DNA of 64,000 bases from Bursaphelenchus xylophilus. Lineage: Eukaryota; Nematoda; Chromadorea; Rhabditida; Aphelenchoididae. The position numbers and the translations under genes are program-made. Below are positions 38,191 to 52,306 of the stretch, piece by piece. The first letter of the stretch is position 1. The number at the start of each line of letters is the position of its first letter. The DNA is taken from NCBI GenBank assembly GCA_904066235.2, contig CAJFCV020000006.1, positions 62,001 through 126,000 on the forward strand. The letters run 5' to 3'. The notes beneath the pieces were generated by a model. The model made no database searches and was not told the origin of the DNA. It worked only from the letters and a program-made list of their open reading frames with translations.

Positions 38191-41100
38191 GCGTACTGTA
38201 AATTCTTACGATGATTTTAGTTTTTTTTCGCCTGTCCGGCGCCTATCTGCCGGTAAAGACCGAAATCGCCAGACCGAGCTTGGAAATTAAAAAACAGTGG
38301 GTAGGAAATTGGATAACACTACATTAGAAACATACTACAAAAAGAATTCAGTGAATATAAGCGTACTGTAAATTCTTACGACGATTTTAGTTTTTTTCGC
38401 CTGTCCGGCACCTATCTGCCGGTAAAGACCGAAATCGCCAGAGCGAGCTTGGAAATTAAAAAACAGTGGGTAGGAAATTGGATAACACGACATTAGAAAC
38501 ATACTACAAAAAGAATTCAGTGAATATAAGCGTACTGTAAATTCTTACGATGATTTTAGTTTTTTTTCGCCTGTCCGGCGCCTATCTGCCGGTAAAGACC
38601 GAAATCGCCAGACCGAGCTTGGAAATTAAAAAACAGTGGGTAGGAAATTGGATAACACTACATTAGAAACATACTACAAAAAGAATTCAGTGAATATAAG
38701 CGTACTGTAAATTCTTACGACGATTTTAGTTTTTTTTCGCCTGTCCGGCGCCTATCTGCCGGTAAAGACCGAAATCGCCAGAGCGAGCTTGGAAATTAAA
38801 AAACAGTGGGTAGGAAATTGGATAACACGACATTAGAAACATACTACAAAAAGAATTCAGTGAATATAAGCGTACTGTAAATTCTTACGACGATTTTAGT
38901 TTTTTTTCGCCTGTCCGGCGCCTATCTGCCGGTAAAGGCCGAAATCACCAGACCGAGCTTGGAAATTAAAAAACGGTGGGTAGGAAATTGGATAACACTA
39001 CATTAGAAACATAATAAAAAAAGAATTCAGTGAATATAAGCGTACTGTAAATTCTTACGACGATTTTAGTTTTTTTTCGCCTGTCCGGCGCCTATCTGCC
39101 GGTAAAGACCGAAATCGCCAGACCGAGCTTGGAAATTAAAAAACAGTGGGTAGGAAATTGGATAACACTACATTAGAAACATACTACAAAAAGAATTCAG
39201 TGAATATAAGCGTACTGTAAATTCTTACGACGATTTTAGTTTTTTTTCGCCTGTCCGGCGCCTATCTGCCGGTAAAGACCGAAATCGCCAGAGCGAGCTT
39301 GGAAATTAAAAAACAGTGGGTAGGAAATTGGATAACACGACATTAGAAACATACTACAAAAAGAATTCAGTGAATATAAGCGTACTGTAAATTCTTACGA
39401 CGATTTTAGTTTTTTTCGCCTGTCCGGCGCCTATCTGCCGGTAAAGACCGAAATCGCCAGAGCGAGCTTGGAAATTAAAAAACAGTGGGTAGGAAATTGG
39501 ATAACACGACATTAGAAACATACTACAAAAAGAATTCAGTGAATATAAGCGTACTGTAAATTCTTACGACGATTTTAGTTTTTTTTCGCCTGTCCGGCGC
39601 CTATCTGCCGGTAAAGACCGAAATCGCCAGACCGAGCTTGGAAATTAAAAAACAGTGGGTAGGAAATTGGATAACACTACATTAGAAACATACTACAAAA
39701 AGAATTCAGTGAATATAAGCGTACTGTAAATTCTTACGACGATTTTAGTTTTTTTCGCCTGTCCGGCGCCTATCTGCCGGTAAAGACCGAAATCGCCAGA
39801 CCGAGCTTGGAAATTAAAAAACAGTGGGTAGGAAATTGGATAACACTACATTAGAAACATACTACAAAAAGAATTCAGTGAATATAAGCGTACTGTAAAT
39901 TCTTACGACGATTTTAGTTTTTTTTCGCCTGTCCGGCACCTATCTGCCGGTAAAGACCGAAATCGCCAGAGCGAGCTTGGAAATTAAAAAACAGTGGGTA
40001 GGAAATTGGATAACACGACATTAGAAACATACTACAAAAAGAATTCAGTGAATATAAGCGTACTGTAAATTCTTACGATGATTTTAGTTTTTTTTCGCCT
40101 GTCCGGCGCCTATCTGCCGGTAAAGACCGAAATCGCCAGAGCGAGCTTGGAAATTAAAAAACAGTGGGTAGGAAATTGGATAACACGACATTAGAAACAT
40201 ACTACAAAAAGAATTCAGTGAATATAAGCGTACTGTAAATTCTTACGACGATTTTAGTTTTTTTTCGCCTGTCCGGCGCCTATCTGCCGGTAAAGACCGA
40301 AATCGCCAGACCGAGCTTGGAAATTAAAAAACAGTGGGTAGGAAATTGGATAACACGACATTAGAAACATACTACAAAAAGAATTCAGTGAATATAAGCG
40401 TACTGTAAATTCTTACGACGATTTTAGTTTTTTTCGCCTGTCCGGCGCCTATCTGCCGGTAAAGACCGAAATCGCCAGAGCGAGCTTGGAAATTAAAAAA
40501 CAGTGGGTAGGAAATTGGATAACACGACATTAGAAACATACTACAAAAAGAATTCAGTGAATATAAGCGTACTGTAAATTCTTACGACGATTTTAGTTTT
40601 TTTCGCCTGTCCGGCGCCTATCTGCCGGTAAAGACCGAAATCGCCAGACCGAGCTTGGAAATTAAAAAACAGTGGGTAGGAAATTGGATAACACTACATT
40701 AGAAACATACTACAAAAAGAATTCAGTGAATATAAGCGTACTGTAAATTCTTACGACGATTTTAGTTTTTTTTCGCCTGTCCGGCACCTATCTGCCGGTA
40801 AAGACCGAAATCGCCAGAGCGAGCTTGGAAATTAAAAAACAGTGGGTAGGAAATTGGATAACACGACATTAGAAACATACTACAAAAAGAATTCAGTGAA
40901 TATAAGCGTACTGTAAATTCTTACGATGATTTTAGTTTTTTTTCGCCTGTCCGGCGCCTATCTGCCGGTAAAGACCGAAATCGCCAGACCGAGCTTGGAA
41001 ATTAAAAAACAGTGGGTAGGAAATTGGATAACACTACATTAGAAACATACTACAAAAAGAATTCAGTGAATATAAGCGTACTGTAAATTCTTACGACGAT

Positions 41101-44100
41101 TTTAGTTTTTTTTCGCCTGTCCGGCGCCTATCTGCCGGTAAAGACCGAAATCGCCAGAGCGAGCTTGGAAATTAAAAAACAGTGGGTAGGAAATTGGATA
41201 ACACGACATTAGAAACATACTACAAAAAGAATTCAGTGAATATAAGCGTACTGTAAATTCTTACGACGATTTTAGTTTTTTTTCGCCTGTCCGGCGCCTA
41301 TCTGCCGGTAAAGACCGAAATCGCCAGACCGAGCTTGGAAATTAAAAAACAGTGGGTAGGAAATTGGATAACACTACATTAGAAACATACTACAAAAAGA
41401 ATTCAGTGAATATAAGCGTACTGTAAATTCTTACGACGATTTTAGTTTTTTTCGCCTGTCCGGCGCCTATCTGCCGGTAAAGACCGAAATCGCCAGAGCG
41501 AGCTTGGAAATTAAAAAACAGTGGGTAGGAAATTGGATAACACGACATTAGAAACATACTACAAAAAGAATTCAGTGAATATAAGCGTACTGTAAATTCT
41601 TACGACGATTTTAGTTTTTTTCGCCTGTCCGGCGCCTATCTGCCGGTAAAGACCGAAATCGCCAGAGCGAGCTTGGAAATTAAAAAACAGTGGGTAGGAA
41701 ATTGGATAACACGACATTAGAAACATACTACAAAAAGAATTCAGTGAATATAAGCGTACTGTAAATTCTTACGACGATTTTAGTTTTTTTTCGCCTGTCC
41801 GGCGCCTATCTGCCGGTAAAGACCGAAATCGCCAGACCGAGCTTGGAAATTAAAAAACAGTGGGTAGGAAATTGGATAACACTACATTAGAAACATACTA
41901 CAAAAAGAATTCAGTGAATATAAGCGTACTGTAAATTCTTACGACGATTTTAGTTTTTTTTCGCCTGTCCGGCACCTATCTGCCGGTAAAGACCGAAATC
42001 GCCAGAGCGAGCTTGGAAATTAAAAAACAGTGGGTAGGAAATTGGATAACACGACATTAGAAACATACTACAAAAAGAATTCAGTGAATATAAGCGTACT
42101 GTAAATTCTTACGATGATTTTAGTTTTTTTTCGCCTGTCCGGCGCCTATCTGCCGGTAAAGACCGAAATCGCCAGACCGAGCTTGGAAATTAAAAAACAG
42201 TGGGTAGGAAATTGGATAACACTACATTAGAAACATACTACAAAAAGAATTCAGTGAATATAAGCGTACTGTAAATTCTTACGACGATTTTAGTTTTTTT
42301 CGCCTGTCCGGCGCCTATCTGCCGGTAAAGACCGAAATCGCCAGAGCGAGCTTGGAAATTAAAAAACAGTGGGTAGGAAATTGGATAACACGACATTAGA
42401 AACATACTACAAAAAGAATTCAGTGAATATAAGCGTACTGTAAATTCTTACGACGATTTTAGTTTTTTTTCGCCTGTCCGGCGCCTATCTGCCGGTAAAG
42501 ACCGAAATCGCCAGACCGAGCTTGGAAATTAAAAAACAGTGGGTAGGAAATTGGATAACACTACATTAGAAACATACTACAAAAAGAATTCAGTGAATAT
42601 AAGCGTACTGTAAATTCTTACGACGATTTTAGTTTTTTTCGCCTGTCCGGCACCTATCTGCCGGTAAAGACCGAAATCGCCAGAGCGAGCTTGGAAATTA
42701 AAAAACAGTGGGTAGGAAATTGGATAACACGACATTAGAAACATACTACAAAAAGAATTCAGTGAATATAAGCGTACTGTAAATTCTTACGACGATTTTA
42801 GTTTTTTTCGCCTGTCCGGCGCCTATCTGCCGGTAAAGACCGAAATCGCCAGACCGAGCTTGGAAATTAAAAAACAGTGGGTAGGAAATTGGATAACACG
42901 ACATTAGAAACATACTACAAAAAGAATTCAGTGAATATAAGCGTACTGTAAATTCTTACGACGATTTTAGTTTTTTTTCGCCTGTCCGGCGCCTATCTGC
43001 CGGTAAAGGCCGAAATCACCAGACCGAGCTTGGAAATTAAAAAACGGTGGGTAGGAAATTGGATAACACTACATTAGAAACATAATAAAAAAAGAATTCA
43101 GTGAATATAAGCGTACTGTAAATTCTTACGACGATTTTAGTTTTTTTCGCCTGTCCGGCGCCTATCTGCCGGTAAAGACCGAAATCGCCAGAGCGAGCTT
43201 GGAAATTAAAAAACAGTGGGTAGGAAATTGGATAACACGACATTAGAAACATACTACAAAAAGAATTCAGTGAATATAAGCGTACTGTAAATTCTTACGA
43301 CGATTTTAGTTTTTTTTCGCCTGTCCGGCGCCTATCTGCCGGTAAAGACCGAAATCGCCAGACCGAGCTTGGAAATTAAAAAACAGTGGGTAGGAAATTG
43401 GATAACACTACATTAGAAACATACTACAAAAAGAATTCAGTGAATATAAGCGTACTGTAAATTCTTACGACGATTTTAGTTTTTTTTCGCCTGTCCGGCA
43501 CCTATCTGCCGGTAAAGACCGAAATCGCCAGAGCGAGCTTGGAAATTAAAAAACAGTGGGTAGGAAATTGGATAACACGACATTAGAAACATACTACAAA
43601 AAGAATTCAGTGAATATAAGCGTACTGTAAATTCTTACGACGATTTTAGTTTTTTTTCGCCTGTCCGGCGCCTATCTGCCGGTAAAGACCGAAATCGCCA
43701 GACCGAGCTTGGAAATTAAAAAACAGTGGGTAGGAAATTGGATAACACGACATTAGAAACATACTACAAAAAGAATTCAGTGAATATAAGCGTACTGTAA
43801 ATTCTTACGACGATTTTAGTTTTTTTCGCCTGTCCGGCGCCTATCTGCCGGTAAAGGCCGAAATCACCAGACCGAGCTTGGAAATTAAAAAACGGTGGGT
43901 AGGAAATTGGATAACACTACATTAGAAACATAATAAAAAAAGAATTCAGTGAATATAAGCGTACTGTAAATTCTTACGACGATTTTAGTTTTTTTTCGCC
44001 TGTCCGGCGCCTATCTGCCGGTAAAGACCGAAATCGCCAGACCGAGCTTGGAAATTAAAAAACAGTGGGTAGGAAATTGGATAACACTACATTAGAAACA

Positions 44101-47100
44101 TACTACAAAAAGAATTCAGTGAATATAAGCGTACTGTAAATTCTTACGACGATTTTAGTTTTTTTTCGCCTGTCCGGCACCTATCTGCCGGTAAAGACCG
44201 AAATCGCCAGAGCGAGCTTGGAAATTAAAAAACAGTGGGTAGGAAATTGGATAACACGACATTAGAAACATACTACAAAAAGAATTCAGTGAATATAAGC
44301 GTACTGTAAATTCTTACGACGATTTTAGTTTTTTTCGCCTGTCCGGCGCCTATCTGCCGGTAAAGACCGAAATCGCCAGACCGAGCTTGGAAATTAAAAA
44401 ACAGTGGGTAGGAAATTGGATAACACGACATTAGAAACATACTACAAAAAGAATTCAGTGAATATAAGCGTACTGTAAATTCTTACGACGATTTTAGTTT
44501 TTTTTCGCCTGTCCGGCGCCTATCTGCCGGTAAAGGCCGAAATCACCAGACCGAGCTTGGAAATTAAAAAACGGTGGGTAGGAAATTGGATAACACTACA
44601 TTAGAAACATAATAAAAAAAGAATTCAGTGAATATAAGCGTACTGTAAATTCTTACGACGATTTTAGTTTTTTTCGCCTGTCCGGCGCCTATCTGCCGGT
44701 AAAGACCGAAATCGCCAGACCGAGCTTGGAAATTAAAAAACAGTGGGTAGGAAATTGGATAACACTACATTAGAAACATACTACAAAAAGAATTCAGTGA
44801 ATATAAGCGTACTGTAAATTCTTACGACGATTTTAGTTTTTTTTCGCCTGTCCGGCACCTATCTGCCGGTAAAGACCGAAATCGCCAGAGCGAGCTTGGA
44901 AATTAAAAAACAGTGGGTAGGAAATTGGATAACACGACATTAGAAACATACTACAAAAAGAATTCAGTGAATATAAGCGTACTGTAAATTCTTACGATGA
45001 TTTTAGTTTTTTTTCGCCTGTCCGGCGCCTATCTGCCGGTAAAGACCGAAATCGCCAGACCGAGCTTGGAAATTAAAAAACAGTGGGTAGGAAATTGGAT
45101 AACACTACATTAGAAACATACTACAAAAAGAATTCAGTGAATATAAGCGTACTGTAAATTCTTACGACGATTTTAGTTTTTTTCGCCTGTCCGGCGCCTA
45201 TCTGCCGGTAAAGACCGAAATCGCCAGAGCGAGCTTGGAAATTAAAAAACAGTGGGTAGGAAATTGGATAACACGACATTAGAAACATACTACAAAAAGA
45301 ATTCAGTGAATATAAGCGTACTGTAAATTCTTACGACGATTTTAGTTTTTTTTCGCCTGTCCGGCACCTATCTGCCGGTAAAGACCGAAATCGCCAGACC
45401 GAGCTTGGAAATTAAAAAACAGTGGGTAGGAAATTGGATAACACGACATTAGAAACATACTACAAAAAGAATTCAGTGAATATAAGCGTACTGTAAATTC
45501 TTACGACGATTTTAGTTTTTTTCGCCTGTCCGGCGCCTATCTGCCGGTAAAGACCGAAATCGCCAGAGCGAGCTTGGAAATTAAAAAACAGTGGGTAGGA
45601 AATTGGATAACACGACATTAGAAACATACTACAAAAAGAATGCAGTGAATATAAGCGTACTGTAAATTCTTACGACGATTTTAGTTTTTTTTTCGCCTGT
45701 CCGGCGCCTATCTGCCGGTAAAGACCGAAATCGCCAGAGCGAGCTTGGAAATTAAAAAACAGTGGGTAGGAAATTGGATAACACGACATTAGAAACATAC
45801 TACAAAAAGAATTCAGTGAATATAAGCGTACTGTAAATTCTTACGACGATTTTAGTTTTTTTTCGCCTGTCCGGCGCCTATCTGCCGGTAAAGACCGAAA
45901 TCGCCAGAGCGAGCTTGGAAATTAAAAAACAGTGGGTAGGAAATTGGATAACACGACATTAGAAACATACTACAAAAAGAATTCAGTGAATATAAGCGTA
46001 CTGTAAATTCTTACGACGATTTTAGTTTTTTTTCGCCTGTCCGGCGCCTATCTGCCGGTAAAGACCGAAATCGCCAGACCGAGCTTGGAAATTAAAAAAC
46101 AGTGGGTAGGAAATTGGATAACACTACATTAGAAACATACTACAAAAAGAATTCAGTGAATATAAGCGTACTGTAAATTCTTACGACGATTTTAGTTTTT
46201 TTTCGCCTGTCCGGCACCTATCTGCCGGTAAAGACCGAAATCGCCAGAGCGAGCTTGGAAATTAAAAAACAGTGGGTAGGAAATTGGATAACACGACATT
46301 AGAAACATACTACAAAAAGAATTCAGTGAATATAAGCGTACTGTAAATTCTTACGACGATTTTAGTTTTTTTCGCCTGTCCGGCGCCTATCTGCCGGTAA
46401 AGACCGAAATCGCCAGAGCGAGCTTGGAAATTAAAAAACAGTGGGTAGGAAATTGGATAACACGACATTAGAAACATACTACAAAAAGAATTCAGTGAAT
46501 ATAAGCGTACTGTAAATTCTTACGACGATTTTAGTTTTTTTCGCCTGTCCGGCACCTATCTGCCGGTAAAGACCGAAATCGCCAGACCGAGCTTGGAAAT
46601 TAAAAAACAGTGGGTAGGAAATTGGATAACACGACATTAGAAACATACTACAAAAAGAATTCAGTGAATATAAGCGTACTGTAAATTCTTACGACGATTT
46701 TAGTTTTTTTCGCCTGTCCGGCGCCTATCTGCCGGTAAAGACCGAAATCGCCAGAGCGAGCTTGGAAATTAAAAAACAGTGGGTAGGAAATTGGATAACA
46801 CGACATTAGAAACATACTACAAAAAGAATGCAGTGAATATAAGCGTACTGTAAATTCTTACGACGATTTTAGTTTTTTTCGCCTGTCCGGCGCCTATCTG
46901 CCGGTAAAGACCGAAATCGCCAGAGCGAGCTTGGAAATTAAAAAACAGTGGGTAGGAAATTGGATAACACGACATTAGAAACATACTACAAAAAGAATTC
47001 AGTGAATATAAGCGTACTGTAAATTCTTACGACGATTTTAGTTTTTTTCGCCTGTCCGGCGCCTATCTGCCGGTAAAGACCGAAATCGCCAGAGCGAGCT

Positions 47101-50100
47101 TGGAAATTAAAAAACAGTGGGTAGGAAATTGGATAACACGACATTAGAAACATACTACAAAAAGAATTCAGTGAATATAAGCGTACTGTAAATTCTTACG
47201 ATGATTTTAGTTTTTTTTCGCCTGTCCGGCGCCTATCTGCCGGTAAAGACCGAAATCGCCAGACCGAGCTTGGAAATTAAAAAACAGTGGGTAGGAAATT
47301 GGATAACACTACATTAGAAACATACTACAAAAAGCATTCAGTGAATATAAGCGTACTGTAAATTCTTACGACGATTTTAGTTTTTTTTCGCCTGTCCGGC
47401 GCCTATCTGCCGGTAAAGACCGAAATCGCCAGAGCGAGCTTGGAAATTAAAAAACAGTGGGTAGGAAATTGGATAACACGACATTAGAAACATACTACAA
47501 AAAGAATTCAGTGAATATAAGCGTACTGTAAATTCTTACGACGATTTTAGTTTTTTTTCGCCTGTCCGGCGCCTATCTGCCGGTAAAGACCGAAATCGCC
47601 AGACCGAGCTTGGAAATTAAAAAACAGTGGGTAGGAAATTGGATAACACTACATTAGAAACATACTACAAAAAGAATTCAGTGAATATAAGCGTACTGTA
47701 AATTCTTACGACGATTTTAGTTTTTTTTCGCCTGTCCGGCACCTATCTGCCGGTAAAGACCGAAATCGCCAGAGCGAGCTTGGAAATTAAAAAACAGTGG
47801 GTAGGAAATTGGATAACACGACATTAGAAACATACTACAAAAAGAATTCAGTGAATATAAGCGTACTGTAAATTCTTACGATGATTTTAGTTTTTTTTCG
47901 CCTGTCCGGCGCCTATCTGCCGGTAAAGACCGAAATCGCCAGACCGAGCTTGGAAATTAAAAAACAGTGGGTAGGAAATTGGATAACACTACATTAGAAA
48001 CATACTACAAAAAGAATTCAGTGAATATAAGCGTACTGTAAATTCTTACGACGATTTTAGTTTTTTTTCGCCTGTCCGGCGCCTATCTGCCGGTAAAGAC
48101 CGAAATCGCCAGACCGAGCTTGGAAATTAAAAAACAGTGGGTAGGAAATTGGATAACACGACATTAGAAACATACTACAAAAAGAATTCAGTGAATATAA
48201 GCGTACTGTAAATTCTTACGACGATTTTAGTTTTTTTTCGCCTGTCCGGCGCCTATCTCCCGGTAAAGGCCGAAATCACCAGACCGAGCTTGGAAATTAA
48301 AAAACGGTGGGTAGGAAATTGGATAACACTACATTAGAAACATAATAAAAAAAGAATTCAGTGAATATAAGCGTACTGTAAATTCTTACGACGATTTTAG
48401 TTTTTTTTCGCCTGTCCGGCGCCTATCTGCCGGTAAAGACCGAAATCGCCAGACCGAGCTTGGAAATTAAAAAACAGTGGGTAGGAAATTGGATAACACT
48501 ACATTAGAAACATACTACAAAAAGAATTCAGTGAATATAAGCGTACTGTAAATTCTTACGACGATTTTAGTTTTTTTTCGCCTGTCCGGCGCCTATCTGC
48601 CGGTAAAGACCGAAATCGCCAGACCGAGCTTGGAAATTAAAAAACAGTGGGTAGGAAATTGGATAACACGACATTAGAAACATACTACAAAAAGAATTCA
48701 GTGAATATAAGCGTACTGTAAATTCTTACGACGATTTTAGTTTTTTTTCGCCTGTCCGGCGCCTATCTGCCGGTAAAGACCGAAATCGCCAGACCGAGCT
48801 TGGAAATTAAAAAACAGTGGGTAGGAAATTGGATAACACGACATTAGAAACATACTACAAAAAGAATTCAGTGAATATAAGCGTACTGTAAATTCTTACG
48901 ACGATTTTAGTTTTTTTTCGCCTGTCCGGCGCCTATCTGCCGGTAAAGACCGAAATCGCCAGACCGAGCTTGGAAATTAAAAAACAGTGGGTAGGAAATT
49001 GGATAACACTACATTAGAAACATACTACAAAAAGAATTCAGTGAATATAAGCGTACTGTAAATTCTTACGACGATTTTAGTTTTTTTCGCCTGTCCGGCG
49101 CCTATCTGCCGGTAAAGACCGAAATCGCCAGACCGAGCTTGGAAATTAAAAAACAGTGGGTAGGAAATTGGATAACACGACATTAGAAACATACTACAAA
49201 AAGAATTCAGTGAATATAAGCGTACTGTAAATTCTTACGACGATTTTAGTTTTTTTTCGCCTGTCCGGCGCCTATCTGCCGGTAAAGACCGAAATCGCCA
49301 GACCGAGCTTGGAAATTAAAAAACAGTGGGTAGGAAATTGGATAACACTACATTAGAAACATACTACAAAAAGAATTCAGTGAATATAAGCGTACTGTAA
49401 ATTCTTACGACGATTTTAGTTTTTTTTCGCCTGTCCGGCACCTATCTGCCGGTAAAGACCGAAATCGCCAGAGCGAGCTTGGAAATTAAAAAACAGTGGG
49501 TAGGAAATTGGATAACACGACATTAGAAACATACTACAAAAAGAATTCAGTGAATATAAGCGTACTGTAAATTCTTACGACGATTTTAGTTTTTTTTCGC
49601 CTGTCCGGCGCCTATCTGCCGGTAAAGACCGAAATCGCCAGAGCGAGCTTGGAAATTAAAAAACAGTGGGTAGGAAATTGGATAACACGACATTAGAAAC
49701 ATACTACAAAAAGAATTCAGAGAATATAAGTGTACTGTAAATTCTTACGACGATTTTAGTTTTTTTCGCCTGTCCGGCGCCTATCTGCCGGTAAAGACCG
49801 AAATCGCCAGAGCGAGCTTGGAAATTAAAAAACAGTGGGTAGGAAATTGGATAACACGACATTAGAAACATACTACAAAAAGAATTCAGTGAATATAAGC
49901 GTACTGTAAATTCTTACGACGATTTTAGTTTTTTTTTTCGCCTGTCCGGCGCCTATCTGCCGGTAAAGACCGAAATCGCCAGACCGAGCTTGGAAATTAA
50001 AAAACAGTGGGTAGGAAATTGGATAACACTACATTAGAAACATACTACAAAAAGAATTCAGTGAATATAAGCGTACTGTAAATTCTTACGACGATTTTAG

Positions 50101-52202
50101 TTTTTTTTCGCCTGTCCGGCACCTATCTGCCGGTAAAGACCGAAATCGCCAGAGCGAGCTTGGAAATTAAAAAACAGTGGGTAGGAAATTGGATAACACG
50201 ACATTAGAAACATACTACAAAAAGAATTCAGTGAATATAAGCGTACTGTAAATTCTTACGACGATTTTAGTTTTTTTTCGCCTGTCCGGCGCCTATCTGC
50301 CGGTAAAGGCCGAAATCACCAGACCGAGCTTGGAAATTAAAAAACGGTGGGTAGGAAATTGGATAACACTACATTAGAAACATAATAAAAAAGAATTCAG
50401 TGAATATAAGCGTACTGTAAATTCTTACGACGATTTTAGTTTTTTTTCGCCTGTCCGGCGCCTATCTGCCGGTAAAGACCGAAATCGCCAGACCGAGCTT
50501 GGAAATTAAAAAACAGTGGGTAGGAAATTGGATAACACTACATTAGAAACATACTACAAAAAGAATTCAGTGAATATAAGCGTACTGTAAATTCTTACGA
50601 CGATTTTAGTTTTTTTCGCCTGTCCGGCGCCTATCTGCCGGTAAAGACCGAAATCGCCAGAGCGAGCTTGGAAATTAAAAAACAGTGGGTAGGAAATTGG
50701 ATAACACTACATTAGAAACATACTACAAAAAGAATTCGGTGAATATAAGCGTACTGTAAATTCTTACGACGATTTTAGTTTTTTTTTCGCCTGTCCGGCG
50801 CCTATCTGCCGGTAAAGACCGAAATCGCCAGACCGAGCTTGGAAATTAAAAAACAGTGGGTAGGAAATTGGATAACACTACATTAGAAACATACTACAAA
50901 AAGAATTCAGTGAATATAAGCGTACTGTAAATTCTTACGACGATTTTAGTTTTTTTTCGCCTGTCCGGCACCTATCTGCCGGTAAAGACCGAAATCGCCA
51001 GAGCGAGCTTGGAAATTAAAAAACAGTGGGTAGGAAATTGGATAACACGACATTAGAAACATACTACAAAAAGAATTCAGTGAATATAAGCGTACTGTAA
51101 ATTCTTACGACGATTTTAGTTTTTTTCGCCTGTCCGGCGCCTATCTGCCGGTAAAGACCGAAATCGCCAGACCGAGCTTGGAAATTAAAAAACAGTGGGT
51201 AGGAAATTGGATAACACTACATTAGAAACATACTACAAAAAGAATTCAGTGAATATAAGCGTACTGTAAATTCTTACGACGATTTTAGTTTTTTTTCGCC
51301 TGTCCGGCACCTATCTGCCGGTAAAGACCGAAATCGCCAGAGCGAGCTTGGAAATTAAAAAACAGTGGGTAGGAAATTGGATAACACGACATTAGAAACA
51401 TACTACAAAAAGAATTCAGTGAATATAAGCGTACTGTAAATTCTTACGATGATTTTAGTTTTTTTCGCCTGTCCGGCGCCTATCTGCCGGTAAAGACCGA
51501 AATCGCCAGACCGAGCTTGGAAATTAAAAAACAGTGGGTAGGAAATTGGATAACACTACATTAGAAACATACTACAAAAAGAATTCAGTGAATATAAGCG
51601 TACTGTAAATTCTTACGACGATTTTAGTTTTTTTCGCCTGTCCGGCACCTATCTGCCGGTAAAGACCGAAATCGCCAGAGCGAGCTTGGAAATTAAAAAA
51701 CAGTGGGTAGGAAATTGGATAACACGACATTAGAAACATACTACAAAAAGAATTCAGTGAATATAAGCGTACTGTAAATTCTTACGACGATTTTAGTTTT
51801 TTTCGCCTGTCCGGCGCCTATCTGCCGGTAAAGACCGAAATCGCCAGACCGAGCTTGGAAATTAAAAAACAGTGGGTAGGAAATTGGATAACACTACATT
51901 AGAAACATACTACAAAAAGAATTCAGTGAATATAAGCGTACTGTAAATTCTTACGACGATTTTAGTTTTTTTTCGCCTGTCCGGCACCTATCTGCCGGTA
52001 AAGACCGAAATCGCCAGAGCGAGCTTGGAAATTAAAAAACAGTGGGTAGGAAATTGGATAACACGACATTAGAAACATACTACAAAAAGAATTCAGTGAA
52101 TATAAGCGTACTGTAAATTCTTACGACGATTTTAGTTTTTTTTCGCCTGTCCGGCGCCTATCTGCCGGTAAAGACCGAAATCGCCAGAGCGAGCTTGGAA
52201 AT
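38191..52202 (+). repeat. Mosaic sub-region left of the gap
   Basis: About 82 monomers. B1 copies return at 38212 and eta/theta pairs are more frequent (GGCC near 38937, 43008, 43855, 44534, 48267 and 50307). Three copies lose EcoRI: gaatgc at 45638-45643 and 46826-46831, gcattc at 47334-47339. Single private changes include aattcagagaat with agtgtactg near 49720-49732 and gaattcgg near 50738. No gene or mobile element was found. Confidence 0.85.
45366..46831 (+). repeat. 7-monomer duplication (1188 bp offset)
   Basis: Two rare marks recur at the same offset. A G-start copy with ggcacc and agaccg has its variant base at 45366 and again at 46554, and the EcoRI-killing gaatgc lies at 45638 and 46826; both are 1188 bp apart, seven monomers. 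The intervening T-run differs (9 T in the first copy after gaatgc, 7 T in the second). The listed span covers the marks, not exact breakpoints. Confidence 0.78.
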
Positions 52203-52306
52203 NNNNNNNNNNNNNNNNNNNNNNNNNNNNNNNNNNNNNNNNNNNNNNNNNNNNNNNNNNNNNNNNNNNNNNNNNNNNNNNNNNNNNNNNNNNNNNNNNN
52301 NNNNNN
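52203..52306. other. Assembly gap, 104 N
   Basis: Run of 104 undetermined bases inside the array. The left flank stops in gcttggaaat and the right flank resumes at acattag. An intact junction would need 33 bases here, and one more monomer would need about 202. Taken literally, 104 bases would put the array out of register by 71 bases, so the gap length is probably an estimate or placeholder. Satellite sequence is the likely content, in unknown amount. Confidence 0.97.

Larger units (their letters stand above)
1..52202 (+). repeat. 169-171 bp tandem satellite array, left part
   Basis: Continuous head-to-tail array of about 307 monomers, all in the same orientation. With the monomer started at ac[t/g]acattag, the first copies begin at 1, 170, 340, 509, 679, 850, 1019, 1189 and 1359. 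Neighbouring copies differ at only a few positions, mostly a fixed set of variant sites plus T-run length. GC is about 39% by hand count. No coding frame persists, because 169 and 170 are not multiples of three and every frame meets stops. No transposon, inversion or unique spacer was seen. The period is close to nucleosome plus linker, as in many centromeric and pericentromeric satellites; that role is inference. I do not recognise the family. Confidence 0.99.

Noticed and set aside
43037..43252. Open frame of 71 codons on the minus strand
   Set aside because: It lies wholly within satellite monomers and stays open only because of a local combination of an eta end, a theta copy and a 7-T run. 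It has no conserved frame in neighbouring copies, no domain and no start context.
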